39,838 nt of DNA from Candidatus Caccopulliclostridium gallistercoris (GTDB lineage: Bacteria > Bacillota > Clostridia > Christensenellales > UBA1242), in NCBI GenBank assembly GCA_018713725.1, contig DVOJ01000014.1, forward strand, positions 1 through 39,838. The letters run 5' to 3'. The notes under the pieces were generated by a model. The model was not told where the DNA came from, did no database searches, and saw nothing but the letters and a program-made list of their open reading frames with translations. This document shows, piece after piece, positions 8,773 to 17,230 of the stretch. Both the position numbers and the translations under genes were made by a program. Positions within the stretch are counted from its first letter, which is position 1. Every line of letters starts with the position of its first letter.

Positions 8773-8801
8773 TTGACAAAAATGCGGGTGGGGGGTAAAA
8801 T
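8773..8801 (+). promoter_or_regulatory. Promoter of the BspA-like gene, with G-rich spacer
   Basis: TTGACA (8773-8778), a 17-base spacer and TAAAAT (8796-8801). The spacer contains GCGGGTGGGGGG, very unusual in this AT-rich sequence. A 54-base leader follows, containing the perfect hairpin AAGTATT/AATACTT (8822-8828 and 8832-8838) and an AAAGGAGA ribosome binding site. Confidence 0.8.
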
Positions 8802-8861
8802 CGCCTTATAAAATTTTAACTAAGTATTAAAAATACTTTTACAAAAGAAAAGGAGATAAAT

Positions 8862-11800
8862 ATGGCATTAAAAGTAAAATTGATATTATTAATAACTTCA
8901 TTTTTAGCAGTTATTACAATGTTATCCGTAGGTATATGGGCAGCAACTACTTCAAAACTGACAATTACAGGTAGCGTTAGTTTTGAAGTAGCTGACAAAA
9001 CGCTTTATGTAAAAGACGTTAGACTTGCAAATGATGATACTCTTTCAGATACTGGGGAAACACTTTCTACGTTTTCTCCAGGTTTTGTTAATGGAAATTT
9101 TAAATTAGATTTAGGCTCTGCCGTAACAGGAACTGATACGGGTTCTTTAACCTTATATTTTGATATAATAAATTGTTCAGAAGAAGCCTATATTGCAAGA
9201 GCAGATAGTACAAACACAAATCTAAGTGCTTCAGCAACAGGTAAAATTTCAATTGGCACAACAACTCCTGCAGAGATAGATGCTAATACGGAAATTTCTG
9301 GAACAATAAAACTTATATTAACAGTTAATTCTCCAGCCACTATAGATTTAAGCTGTGTAACCGTGCTTATAGAAAGTTATATAGATTCTAGCAGTAGGGT
9401 ACATTCAAATGATGAAAATTTAGGTACAGCAGACTACATTGGCACTTTTGAAGTGGGTACAGACGTAACTTTAACCATAGATGTAAAAAAGGACGTAGAA
9501 TTTTTAGGTTGGGCTTCAGACTTAGCTGGAAATAATATTTTATATACTTATCCTGAGTATACTTTTACCGTTCAAGCTAATTCTCCCGAACATTTTTATG
9601 CAATTTTTAACGACATAGAAACGTCGAACGTAATTTATCAAATACAGACTGATAATAAAGAAGTTGCAAGAGTTGCCGGTTCTAAAAGCGGAGCTACTGA
9701 TATTGTTATTCCGACAACTATTTATATTAATAAGGTTATGTATGATGTTACATCATTTGCAAGTGTGGCGTTTTCTGGGAATAAAGATATTGTAAACGTT
9801 ACTATAAATCCTTCTATTAATAATATTTATTTCTACAATTGTTCAAATTTGCAAACTGTTAAAATGCTTGAACAAATTGACACTATTCCAGCAAGCGCTT
9901 TTAATAATTGTACAAGTCTCCAAACAGTAAATATACCTACAAACGTTACTACAATAAATAATAGGGCTTTTTATAATTGCTCTAGTTTAACTAATATTGA
10001 AATTCCTAAAAATGTTATAGAAATGGGTAATGAAGTTTTTATGAATTGTACATCTTTAGAAGAAGTAGTTCTTCCAGATACCATAACCAGCTTAGGATAT
10101 TCTGTATTTGAAGGTTGTTCTTCTTTAAAAAGTGCAAATATTCCTAAATTAATAACAGTAATTCCTAGAGACACTTTTTATAATTGTTCCTCGTTATTAA
10201 CGATTGATATATCAGAAAACGTAACAACAATTGGTTCTACAGCTTTTAATGGCTGTACCGGTGTTACCGAAATAAATTATAATGCTATAAATGCAACTCA
10301 TTATCATGAAAGATATAGTACTTTTTTAAATGCAGGTTCAAAATCAACTGGCGTTACTCTTAATATTGGAGAAAAAGTGGAATCAATACCAGATTATTTC
10401 TTTTCTTATGTGGATACAAATGGCTTAGGAACGGCAGATGATGAAGTTATTTCTTCAAATGTTAATTTAGTTAAAGTGAATTTTTCAAACAATTCAAATT
10501 TAAAAACTATCGGAACATATGCTTTTTACAGAACAAAATTAACAAATATATCTTTTCCAGAATCTTTAATAGATATCGGAGCTTCTTCTTTTAGCGAATC
10601 AAGTCTTACAAGTGTTGATATTTCTGATAGCGTAACAACAATAAATTCCATGGCTTTTTATAAATCTTCACTTGTGAATATAAATTTTACAGAAAACTCT
10701 AAGTTAGAAACTATTGGAAGTTCTGCTTTTAGTGGTTGCGCTTCTATAACAACATTTGATATGCCTGATTCTGTAATAGAATTGTCGTATCAAGCTTTTT
10801 CTAGCTGTTCTTCATTAGCAACTGTTAGTTTATCTAGTAGTTTAACTCAAATTAATGAAAGTGTTTTTTCAGGATGTGATTCACTTTTAGAAATTAATAT
10901 TCCAGATAATGTAGTTACAATAGGAGTTAGGGCATTTTCTAGTTGTGATTTATTAAATTTAGTTTCTACTACAAACAATAGTAAACTTACTACTATAAGT
11001 ACTTTAGCATTTAATGCTTGTATTAATTTAACAGATATAATTATACCTAATAGTATTGAAGTAATAGCAAATGATGCACTTCCATTAGCAAATTTAAATT
11101 TTAATTTATCTGCTGGTGGTAAATATTTGGGTAATCAAACAAATAAATATCTTGTTTTAGCGGATACTGAAATAACAACATTTACTACTTTTACAATAAA
11201 TTCAACCTGTAAAATTATTTATTCAGATGTTTTTTTAGCCTCAAGTATAACAGAAATAACAATTCCTAATAGTGTAGTATATATTGGAGATTCAGCTTTT
11301 AAAAATTCCGGTTTAGTGACTGTAAACATGTCAAATAATGTAAAAGTTATAGAGAATGAGGCATTTTCTAATACTGGTTTAGTAAATATAAGTTTGCCAA
11401 ATACTCTTTTAGTATTAGATTATGGAGTATTTTCATATTGTGATTCTTTAGTTTCAATAACTTTACCAACTGAAATAGAAAGTATAGCTGGAAGTTTATT
11501 TGAAGAATGTGCAGCTTTAGAAACTGTTGTTATTCCTAGTAATAGTAAAATAAAAACTATTGGTTCTAAAGCATTTTATAATTGTGAGTCGTTAAAAAAT
11601 ATAGTTTTACCAGATAGTTTAGTTCATATAAGTTCTTATGTGTTTTATGGTTGTAAAGCTTTAACTACCATTACCATACCTTACAATGTTAATAGAATAG
11701 ATTATCTAACTTTCGCTGGATCAGGTTTAAATAATATTATATTTGAAAATTTAGTCGGTTGGCAAAGATCTCCTTACAGTGATTTTGACCCTGCTTATTC

Positions 11801-11891
11801 AATTGATTTATCAGATCCTAGTCAAAACGCTATATGGTTTTCAGGACGAAGCTTTTATTATAATCATTTTTTGAGACGAATAGAATCATAA
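8862..11891 (+). CDS. Large BspA-like leucine-rich-repeat surface protein
   Basis: A 1009-residue secreted protein. Residues 6-28 form a hydrophobic export signal ending in GIWAATTSKLTITGSVSF, reminiscent of the signal region of SipW-type (TasA/camelysin) proteins. Residues about 30-190 are a Thr/Ser-rich beta domain. Residues about 195-250 (EFLGWASDLAGNNILYTYPE...FYAIF) resemble an InlB B-repeat. From about 255 to 960 there are some two dozen LRR_5/BspA repeats of about 22-24 residues, with the pattern TIGSxAFxxCxxLxxIxIPxxV. No LPxTG or C-terminal membrane anchor is seen. BspA-type proteins bind host or microbial surfaces; the ligand here is unknown. It has its own promoter and terminator, is more AT-rich than its neighbours, and splits the usual yajC-secD neighbourhood, suggesting insertion. 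Confidence 0.88.
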   Translation: MALKVKLILLITSFLAVITMLSVGIWAATTSKLTITGSVSFEVADKTLYVKDVRLANDDTLSDTGETLSTFSPGFVNGNFKLDLGSAVTGTDTGSLTLYFDIINCSEEAYIARADSTNTNLSASATGKISIGTTTPAEIDANTEISGTIKLILTVNSPATIDLSCVTVLIESYIDSSSRVHSNDENLGTADYIGTFEVGTDVTLTIDVKKDVEFLGWASDLAGNNILYTYPEYTFTVQANSPEHFYAIFNDIETSNVIYQIQTDNKEVARVAGSKSGATDIVIPTTIYINKVMYDVTSFASVAFSGNKDIVNVTINPSINNIYFYNCSNLQTVKMLEQIDTIPASAFNNCTSLQTVNIPTNVTTINNRAFYNCSSLTNIEIPKNVIEMGNEVFMNCTSLEEVVLPDTITSLGYSVFEGCSSLKSANIPKLITVIPRDTFYNCSSLLTIDISENVTTIGSTAFNGCTGVTEINYNAINATHYHERYSTFLNAGSKSTGVTLNIGEKVESIPDYFFSYVDTNGLGTADDEVISSNVNLVKVNFSNNSNLKTIGTYAFYRTKLTNISFPESLIDIGASSFSESSLTSVDISDSVTTINSMAFYKSSLVNINFTENSKLETIGSSAFSGCASITTFDMPDSVIELSYQAFSSCSSLATVSLSSSLTQINESVFSGCDSLLEINIPDNVVTIGVRAFSSCDLLNLVSTTNNSKLTTISTLAFNACINLTDIIIPNSIEVIANDALPLANLNFNLSAGGKYLGNQTNKYLVLADTEITTFTTFTINSTCKIIYSDVFLASSITEITIPNSVVYIGDSAFKNSGLVTVNMSNNVKVIENEAFSNTGLVNISLPNTLLVLDYGVFSYCDSLVSITLPTEIESIAGSLFEECAALETVVIPSNSKIKTIGSKAFYNCESLKNIVLPDSLVHISSYVFYGCKALTTITIPYNVNRIDYLTFAGSGLNNIIFENLVGWQRSPYSDFDPAYSIDLSDPSQNAIWFSGRSFYYNHFLRRIES

Positions 11892-11921
11892 AAAAATCTC
11901 TCTATTGAAGAGAGATTTTTT
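11891..11921. terminator. Bidirectional terminator between the BspA-like gene and the TIGR04086-type gene
   Basis: Stem ATCTCTCT/AGAGAGAT (11896-11903 with 11909-11916), loop ATTGA, flanked by A5 on the left and T5 on the right, so it can end transcripts from both directions. It touches the stop codons of both convergent genes. Confidence 0.92.
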
Positions 11922-12342
11922 ACGCCTTTTTCTTGCTGCCTATAAAGTTTACGGCAATTATTCCGCATATGGCGCCTATTATGCCACCAAATAGTAGGTC
12001 GTTTAATAACGTTTTAGAAAATACAAATTGTCCGTCGAGTATTGAAAAGGTGATAAAGGCAATTATAGTATAAAATATTCCTATCACTAAGCCGGATATA
12101 AAACCCATTTCTTTGGATTTTTTTAACCCAATAAAGCAGCCAAGCAGTATGCTTACACCTTTTATAACTTGATTTATAGGCGAAATTGCGCCGTCGGGAA
12201 TTGTTGCAAACCTTATTATAAACGCAAATATTAATATTCCTATCAAAGATACGCAGAGCGCTATTAGCGCTCCCTTTAAAGTATTTAAGAAAAATGAACC
12301 TTCTCCTGAATGCTCTTTTATTCTTTTTTTCAATTTTTCCAT
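11920..12342 (-). CDS. TIGR04086-type small integral membrane protein
   Basis: A 140-residue membrane protein with about four hydrophobic helices (about 20-43, 57-73, 80-102, 112-133), a basic cytosolic N-terminus (MEKLKKRIKEHSGEG) and a lysine-rich C-terminus. The composition and the position between yajC and secD match the TIGR04086/YrzE-like family of Clostridia, whose function is unknown. I start it at 12342, where GGAGG lies 5 bases upstream; a TTG 12 bases earlier would place the Shine-Dalgarno inside the gene. Here it runs opposite to yajC and secD. A TTGACA on the minus strand (12423-12418) may be its -35, but the -10 is unclear. Confidence 0.7.
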   Translation of the reverse strand: MEKLKKRIKEHSGEGSFFLNTLKGALIALCVSLIGILIFAFIIRFATIPDGAISPINQVIKGVSILLGCFIGLKKSKEMGFISGLVIGIFYTIIAFITFSILDGQFVFSKTLLNDLLFGGIIGAICGIIAVNFIGSKKKA

Positions 12343-12438
12343 ATATGCCTCCAATGTACAATATGAGCGTAACTGCCTTTATATTCTAAAAACGTTATGA
12401 ATTAAATTTAAGTTTTTTGTCAATATTTAAAAAAACAT

Positions 12439-12467
12439 TTGACACTTGCTAATCTTTTTACTATACT
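12439..12467 (+). promoter_or_regulatory. Promoter of secD-secF
   Basis: TTGACA (12439-12444), a 17-base spacer and TATACT (12462-12467). The transcript would start near 12474, with AAAGGGCG as ribosome binding site before the secD ATG. Confidence 0.85.
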
Positions 12468-12507
12468 AACATAGTGTTTAACTAAAATTATTAAAGGGCG
12501 ATAAAAA

Positions 12508-13842
12508 ATGACCAAAAAATCTAGCATTATTAAGTATATATTTGTTTGCATTGCAGTTGCACTTGGAATTTTTCTTTCAGTTTGCAGTTTTGCCATTCCA
12601 TTTACAACTGTTAACTTTAATGGCTTTGCAAATTCCATACCACTTGGCCTAGACGTAGCAGGTGGTTATTCTGTTGTATACGACGTTGAACTAGAAGACG
12701 AAAGCGCAAATCTTGAAGAAGAAGTGCAGTCTTCCATAGCTTTTATTAGTGACGTTTTAGCAAGGCAAGGATACTCCGATGCCGTTGTTACAAGGCAAGG
12801 GGATAGTCAAATAAGGCTTACTATTTCAAATAACAATAATCCTAAAACGCTTATTAGCACTCTTGGCAGCGCGGGTAACGTTTACATCAAAAGTTCACAA
12901 ACAGAAGAGATTTCAGATTCCGATATAGTAGGCGACGATATATCAAACGTTTACGCTACCAGAATGCAAACGTCTGAAACAGACTTTTCTTGGGGCGTTA
13001 TGATAGAGTTTACAGAGACGAGTACAACGGGTAAATCTGGCGCTCAAAAGTTTGAAGAGTTAACAAGCACTGTTGCATCTAGCGGAAATACTATATACAT
13101 TTACATGGACGACGAACTTTATCAATCTGTTGGCGGCATAACAGAAGCACAAACAGGTGGCGTGTTGTTTTTATCTGGCGGCGGAATAACAACTCAGGAA
13201 ACAGCAAATCAGTTTGCACTTCAAGTTCTTGTTGGAACGCTAGACACAAAGCTTTCACAAGCTCCAAACTCTATAATGGAAATTCCAGCTACACTAGGCA
13301 CTAACTTTATTATGTTTGCTTGCGTTGCACTTGCAATACTTTCAATTATCTTTGTAATATTATTAGTAGTGAAATTTAAAGATTTTGGTTGGATTTCACT
13401 TTTAAGTTTGTTAATTTATGCAGTACTTGTAGTATTCTTCATGCAAGCTATTCCATTAACGCTTTTAACGCTTGGTGGGTTTATAGCTCTTGCGATAGGG
13501 CTTGCTATACTTTTCATTTCCCACGCAATCATGTTCAATAATATAGCAAAAGAATACGCTTACGGAAAGAAAATACATTTGTCCGTAAAGTCTGGTTATA
13601 AAAAATCTGTTCTTCCAATTGTGGATATAAATGTAGTAGCAATTATAGCTTCATTTGTAATGTGGTTTTTAGGCGATGTGTTCACTATGAGCTTTGGGCT
13701 AATTTTAACAATTTCATGTTTAATGGGCTTATTTACAACGCTTTTAGCAACTAGGGCATTCATGAAGTGGTATCTTCCAATAAACAGCACAAACGCAAAA
13801 AAACTTGGTTTTAAAAGGGGAGAAAACGTAAATGAAATCTAA
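12508..13842 (+). CDS. secD: Protein translocase subunit SecD
   Basis: An RND-type membrane protein that uses the proton gradient to pull exported proteins off the Sec channel. TM1 is at about 9-30; the extracytoplasmic P1 domain (about 31-265) begins with the conserved GLDVAGGYSVVYDV; five further helices fill about 270-430. At 444 residues it has the compact P1 head usual in Gram-positives, much shorter than in E. coli. It overlaps secF by 11 bases, so the two are translated together to form SecDF. Confidence 0.93.
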   Translation: MTKKSSIIKYIFVCIAVALGIFLSVCSFAIPFTTVNFNGFANSIPLGLDVAGGYSVVYDVELEDESANLEEEVQSSIAFISDVLARQGYSDAVVTRQGDSQIRLTISNNNNPKTLISTLGSAGNVYIKSSQTEEISDSDIVGDDISNVYATRMQTSETDFSWGVMIEFTETSTTGKSGAQKFEELTSTVASSGNTIYIYMDDELYQSVGGITEAQTGGVLFLSGGGITTQETANQFALQVLVGTLDTKLSQAPNSIMEIPATLGTNFIMFACVALAILSIIFVILLVVKFKDFGWISLLSLLIYAVLVVFFMQAIPLTLLTLGGFIALAIGLAILFISHAIMFNNIAKEYAYGKKIHLSVKSGYKKSVLPIVDINVVAIIASFVMWFLGDVFTMSFGLILTISCLMGLFTTLLATRAFMKWYLPINSTNAKKLGFKRGENVNEI

Positions 13843-14752
13843 TTTTTGGTTAAGAATAATAGCTCCCGCACTCATTTTAGTTCTAGGAATAGTACTCTAT
13901 TTCACAGTTGGATTTAATAAATCCTTAGAACTTAGCGGATATCATTTAATAGAAGTAAATATTCAAGAAACGGAAATTTCTGAAGCAGTAGATAAAATAA
14001 ACACCGTACTTGAAAATAAAGATTTGGATATTAAAGACTACTATCTAGAAAAAGACGGCTACGGCGACGTTATTGCTATAAAGTTTACAACAAATTCTGA
14101 AAACGCTACCGAGCTTGAAAACACAATTCAAAGCGAGTTAATGGCAAGCTTTGGATATGATGCAAACTCTTTAATAGAAGAAACTTTTGTAAAAGTAAGT
14201 GGCTTTATTGCACCTGAAAGCATGAGCTTAACTTTTGCTGGCTGCGGACTTGCTATACTTATTGGGCTTGTTGGCATATTTGTATATGTAGCTTTAAGAC
14301 ACAGCGTTGCAAATGCATTTAGCATAGTGCTATCTGTAATTCTAGATACTTTACTTATGATATCTTTAACACTAATTTGCAGACTTCCAATCACAACACA
14401 CTACGGCATAGCAATAGTTGGAACAGCAATATTCTCTATAATTTTAAACACTCTATTTTATAGCAAACTCGTAGAAAACAGTAAAGAAGAAGCCTTAAAT
14501 AAAGCTACCAACGAAGAAGTAATAAAGGTTACACAGCAAAATTTTGCGCACACACTTATTTTAATTGCTTTAACTTGCTTAATAGCAATTGGCGCCTTTG
14601 CATTCTATAATCTTTCAACTTCAATTTCGCTTGCGCTTGGGTTTATTGCAGCAGTTTACACGTCGCAGTTATTTGTTCCACATCTTTGGGCAATGGCTTA
14701 TAGAAAGAGAATTAAAGTTAAGAAAGAAAATAAAGAAGAAATTAAAGAATAG
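13832..14752 (+). CDS. secF: Protein translocase subunit SecF
   Basis: The partner of SecD: TM1 (about 7-27), a small P4 domain (about 30-125) and five C-terminal helices (about 130-290), followed by a strongly charged tail KRIKVKKENKEEIKE. 306 residues is normal. The start lies inside the last codons of secD, with AAAAGGGGAG about 10 bases upstream. No other partner gene follows; recJ has its own promoter. Confidence 0.92.
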   Translation: MKSNFWLRIIAPALILVLGIVLYFTVGFNKSLELSGYHLIEVNIQETEISEAVDKINTVLENKDLDIKDYYLEKDGYGDVIAIKFTTNSENATELENTIQSELMASFGYDANSLIEETFVKVSGFIAPESMSLTFAGCGLAILIGLVGIFVYVALRHSVANAFSIVLSVILDTLLMISLTLICRLPITTHYGIAIVGTAIFSIILNTLFYSKLVENSKEEALNKATNEEVIKVTQQNFAHTLILIALTCLIAIGAFAFYNLSTSISLALGFIAAVYTSQLFVPHLWAMAYRKRIKVKKENKEEIKE

Positions 14753-14781
14753 TGCAAATTTAATTGCATTATTCTTTTTTT
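14753..14781 (+). terminator. Weak terminator candidate after secF
   Basis: Short stem TGCAA/TTGCA (14753-14757 and 14764-14768) followed by TTATTCTTTTTTT. The right arm is also the -35 box of the recJ promoter, so the site may serve both roles. Confidence 0.4.
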
Positions 14782-14792
14782 AATATTATAAT
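14764..14792 (+). promoter_or_regulatory. Promoter of recJ-relA-hemZ
   Basis: TTGCAT (14764-14769), a 17-base spacer and a perfect TATAAT (14787-14792). The predicted leader of about 75 bases contains a hairpin TAGCAAA/TTTGCTA and a dyad GAACAA-TT-TTGTTC (14829-14842) before the AAGG ribosome binding site. Confidence 0.8.
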
Positions 14793-14873
14793 AAAACCAT
14801 AAGGTAGCAAATTTATTTTGCTAAGTTTGAACAATTTTGTTCATTTAATTTATTTTATTTAATAAGGTTTTTT

Positions 14874-17228
14874 ATGAAATTATTAAAGTATTTCAACGGA
14901 AGCATTGATGCTTCTTTTGTTCATGATGTAATGGATAGGTTTGGGCTCTCTAAAATTATTGCAGAGCTAGTTGTTTCACGCGGGTTTAATACAATGGAAA
15001 AGGTGGAAGAGTTTTTAAACCCAAAAGTAACCCACGACCCGTTTAGCATAAGAAATATGGACAAACTTGTAGAAAGGGTAAAAGCTGCAATAAGTAATAA
15101 AGAGAAAATTTTAATATTTGGCGACTATGACGTAGACGGCATAAGTGCAACTGCAATTATGATTAAAACGCTAAATATTTTAGGCGTTAATCCAAAGTAC
15201 TATCTTCCAAATAGGTTTGTAGACGGCTATGGTTTAACCTGCGCTGTTATAGATAAATTAAAAGAAAAATATAACCCAAACCTTATTATTACAGTAGACT
15301 GCGGCATTTCTTGCTATAAAGAAGTTGAATATGCGAAGAGTTTAGGTATAGAAATTATAGTAACAGACCACCACGAAATTCCAGAAATAATTCCAAGTGG
15401 AATAGTACTCAATGCTAAAATTGAAGGGCAAGAATATCCGTTTCGCGAACTTTGTGGAACTGGTCTTGCGTATAAAATATCAGAGGCATTTTTAGGAAAA
15501 GAAGCTAGGCAGTTTCTTCCAATAGCTGCAATTGCAACCATTGCCGATATTGTGCCTCTTGTGGACGAAAATAGAACAATAGTATACAAGGGACTAAAAC
15601 TTTTAGATAACTATTTGCCAATTGGCTTAAAAATGCTCTTTAAAGAGCAAAAAATGCCGCTTTCTAGAGCAAATTCAATAGATATATCCTATAAAATTGC
15701 GCCAAAAATAAACGCATCTGGCAGAATGGGTGACGCAGCTGATTCCTTAAAGTTATATCTTGAAACTGACCCCGTTGAAATAAAAAAACTACTTGAAAAA
15801 GTGTCTAAACATAATCATAAAAGGCAAGAGCTTTGTACAAAAGTTTATGAAGATTGTAAACGCATGCTAGAAAACGAAAATATGAGTACAAATAAGTGCA
15901 TAATACTTTCTTCTAAAAAATGGGACCAAGGCATACTTGGAATAGTTTGCGCAAGGCTTGTGGAAGAATATAACAGACCGGTTTTTCTATTTTCTGAGCT
16001 TGAAGAAGACGCAAAAGGTTCGGCTAGAAGCATTCCTGAAATTAATGTGCACTTGCTACTAAGTTCTATGAAAGATATGCTTGAAACGTTTGGCGGGCAT
16101 ACAGTTGCAGCGGGGCTCACTTTAAAAAAGGAAAATTTGCCAATTTTTAAACAAAAGGTAAACGAGTATATATTAAACAACATAAACGACGAAGTTTTTA
16201 CGCCAGTGCAATATTACGATATTGAAGTGGCACCAGCTGACCTTAACAAAGCGCTTTTAGAAAGTATGCAAAAACTTGAACCTTTTGGGCTAGCAAATTC
16301 CAACCCTAAGTTTAAAATATCAATAGATAAGTTAGACGTAGTTCCAATGAAAAATTTTAATTACCATTGCCAAATTAGAATGCAAAATAAAATAAACTTT
16401 GTTGAATTTAACTACGTTCCAGACCATAACAGATTAAAATATTGCAAAAATAAATCTATAATATTTGAATTGCAAAGCGACGCCTATCAACAAACGTTAA
16501 AGGGCATAGTTAGGGGAAACCACTTCGAGTATCCATTGCTTTTTAACAAGAACTTTAATTCTGGAAATATAGAAACGCTTAAATATTGCTTTGAAAAGTC
16601 TCCGCGAATATACGATTATTATACTGAACAAGATTTAATAAACTTTGTAAGTGCGCCAACAAACTTTGGTACAGCTTTTGTTGCCTTTAACATGAAGGAT
16701 TATAACGATTTTATCTCCAATTACAACATGGATAAAATTGTAAAGCTCAACATTTTCGATGGCTTAGAAGATAAGGGCTTTAACACACTATTTTTATGCC
16801 CTGAAAACATAGATTTTTGTAGACATTACGAAAGAATAGTATTTTTAAGCCCAGTGCTAGACGGCGGATATATAGCAAGAATAAACAAACTTAGCGACGC
16901 AAAAGTATATTTGCCACTTAATAAAAAAGCAAACACAAATTTTAAAAACTTAGACCTTTCAAGGCAAACTTTTGGCAAAATTTACAATGCAATAAAAAGG
17001 TTTAAAAACGGCTTTGTATGTAAGGAAGACTTATATAACAAACTAAAACTTACAGTAAGCTATGAAACATTTTTAGTTTGCTACTTAACCTTTGCCGAAC
17101 TTCATATTATTGACACATATATTGAAAATGGCTTAACAAAATTTGTAATAAATGATACAATTAAAACAGATTTAAATAAATCTAGCGTTTACAACATGGC
17201 TAAACTCTTAAAAAACGTAACGGAGTAG
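14874..17228 (+). CDS. recJ: Single-stranded-DNA-specific exonuclease RecJ
   Basis: A 5'-3' ssDNA exonuclease of the DHH family acting in recombination, mismatch and base-excision repair. Motif I ILIFGDYDVDGISATA (about 80-95), motif II ITVDCGIS (about 141-148), motif III VTDHHE (about 162-167) and DHHA1-type GGHTVAAG (about 411-418) are intact, followed by an OB-like domain. At 784 residues it is long: about 200 C-terminal residues beyond the core (about 570-784) have no motif I know, a layout also seen in Clostridial RecJ. relA starts 2 bases after its stop. Confidence 0.95.
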   Translation: MKLLKYFNGSIDASFVHDVMDRFGLSKIIAELVVSRGFNTMEKVEEFLNPKVTHDPFSIRNMDKLVERVKAAISNKEKILIFGDYDVDGISATAIMIKTLNILGVNPKYYLPNRFVDGYGLTCAVIDKLKEKYNPNLIITVDCGISCYKEVEYAKSLGIEIIVTDHHEIPEIIPSGIVLNAKIEGQEYPFRELCGTGLAYKISEAFLGKEARQFLPIAAIATIADIVPLVDENRTIVYKGLKLLDNYLPIGLKMLFKEQKMPLSRANSIDISYKIAPKINASGRMGDAADSLKLYLETDPVEIKKLLEKVSKHNHKRQELCTKVYEDCKRMLENENMSTNKCIILSSKKWDQGILGIVCARLVEEYNRPVFLFSELEEDAKGSARSIPEINVHLLLSSMKDMLETFGGHTVAAGLTLKKENLPIFKQKVNEYILNNINDEVFTPVQYYDIEVAPADLNKALLESMQKLEPFGLANSNPKFKISIDKLDVVPMKNFNYHCQIRMQNKINFVEFNYVPDHNRLKYCKNKSIIFELQSDAYQQTLKGIVRGNHFEYPLLFNKNFNSGNIETLKYCFEKSPRIYDYYTEQDLINFVSAPTNFGTAFVAFNMKDYNDFISNYNMDKIVKLNIFDGLEDKGFNTLFLCPENIDFCRHYERIVFLSPVLDGGYIARINKLSDAKVYLPLNKKANTNFKNLDLSRQTFGKIYNAIKRFKNGFVCKEDLYNKLKLTVSYETFLVCYLTFAELHIIDTYIENGLTKFVINDTIKTDLNKSSVYNMAKLLKNVTE

Positions 17229-17230
17229 TA

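Noticed and set aside
9660..11700. DNA-level tandem repeat in the BspA-like gene
   Set aside because: The repeats are clear in the protein but diverged in DNA, so there is no recent tandem duplication.
12014..12361. Second minus-strand frame over the TIGR04086-type gene
   Set aside because: Frame-shifted shadow of the membrane protein, without hydrophobic helices or ribosome binding site.
14829..14842. LexA (SOS) box before recJ
   Set aside because: Arms GAAC/GTTC are separated by six bases, while the Gram-positive LexA site has four.
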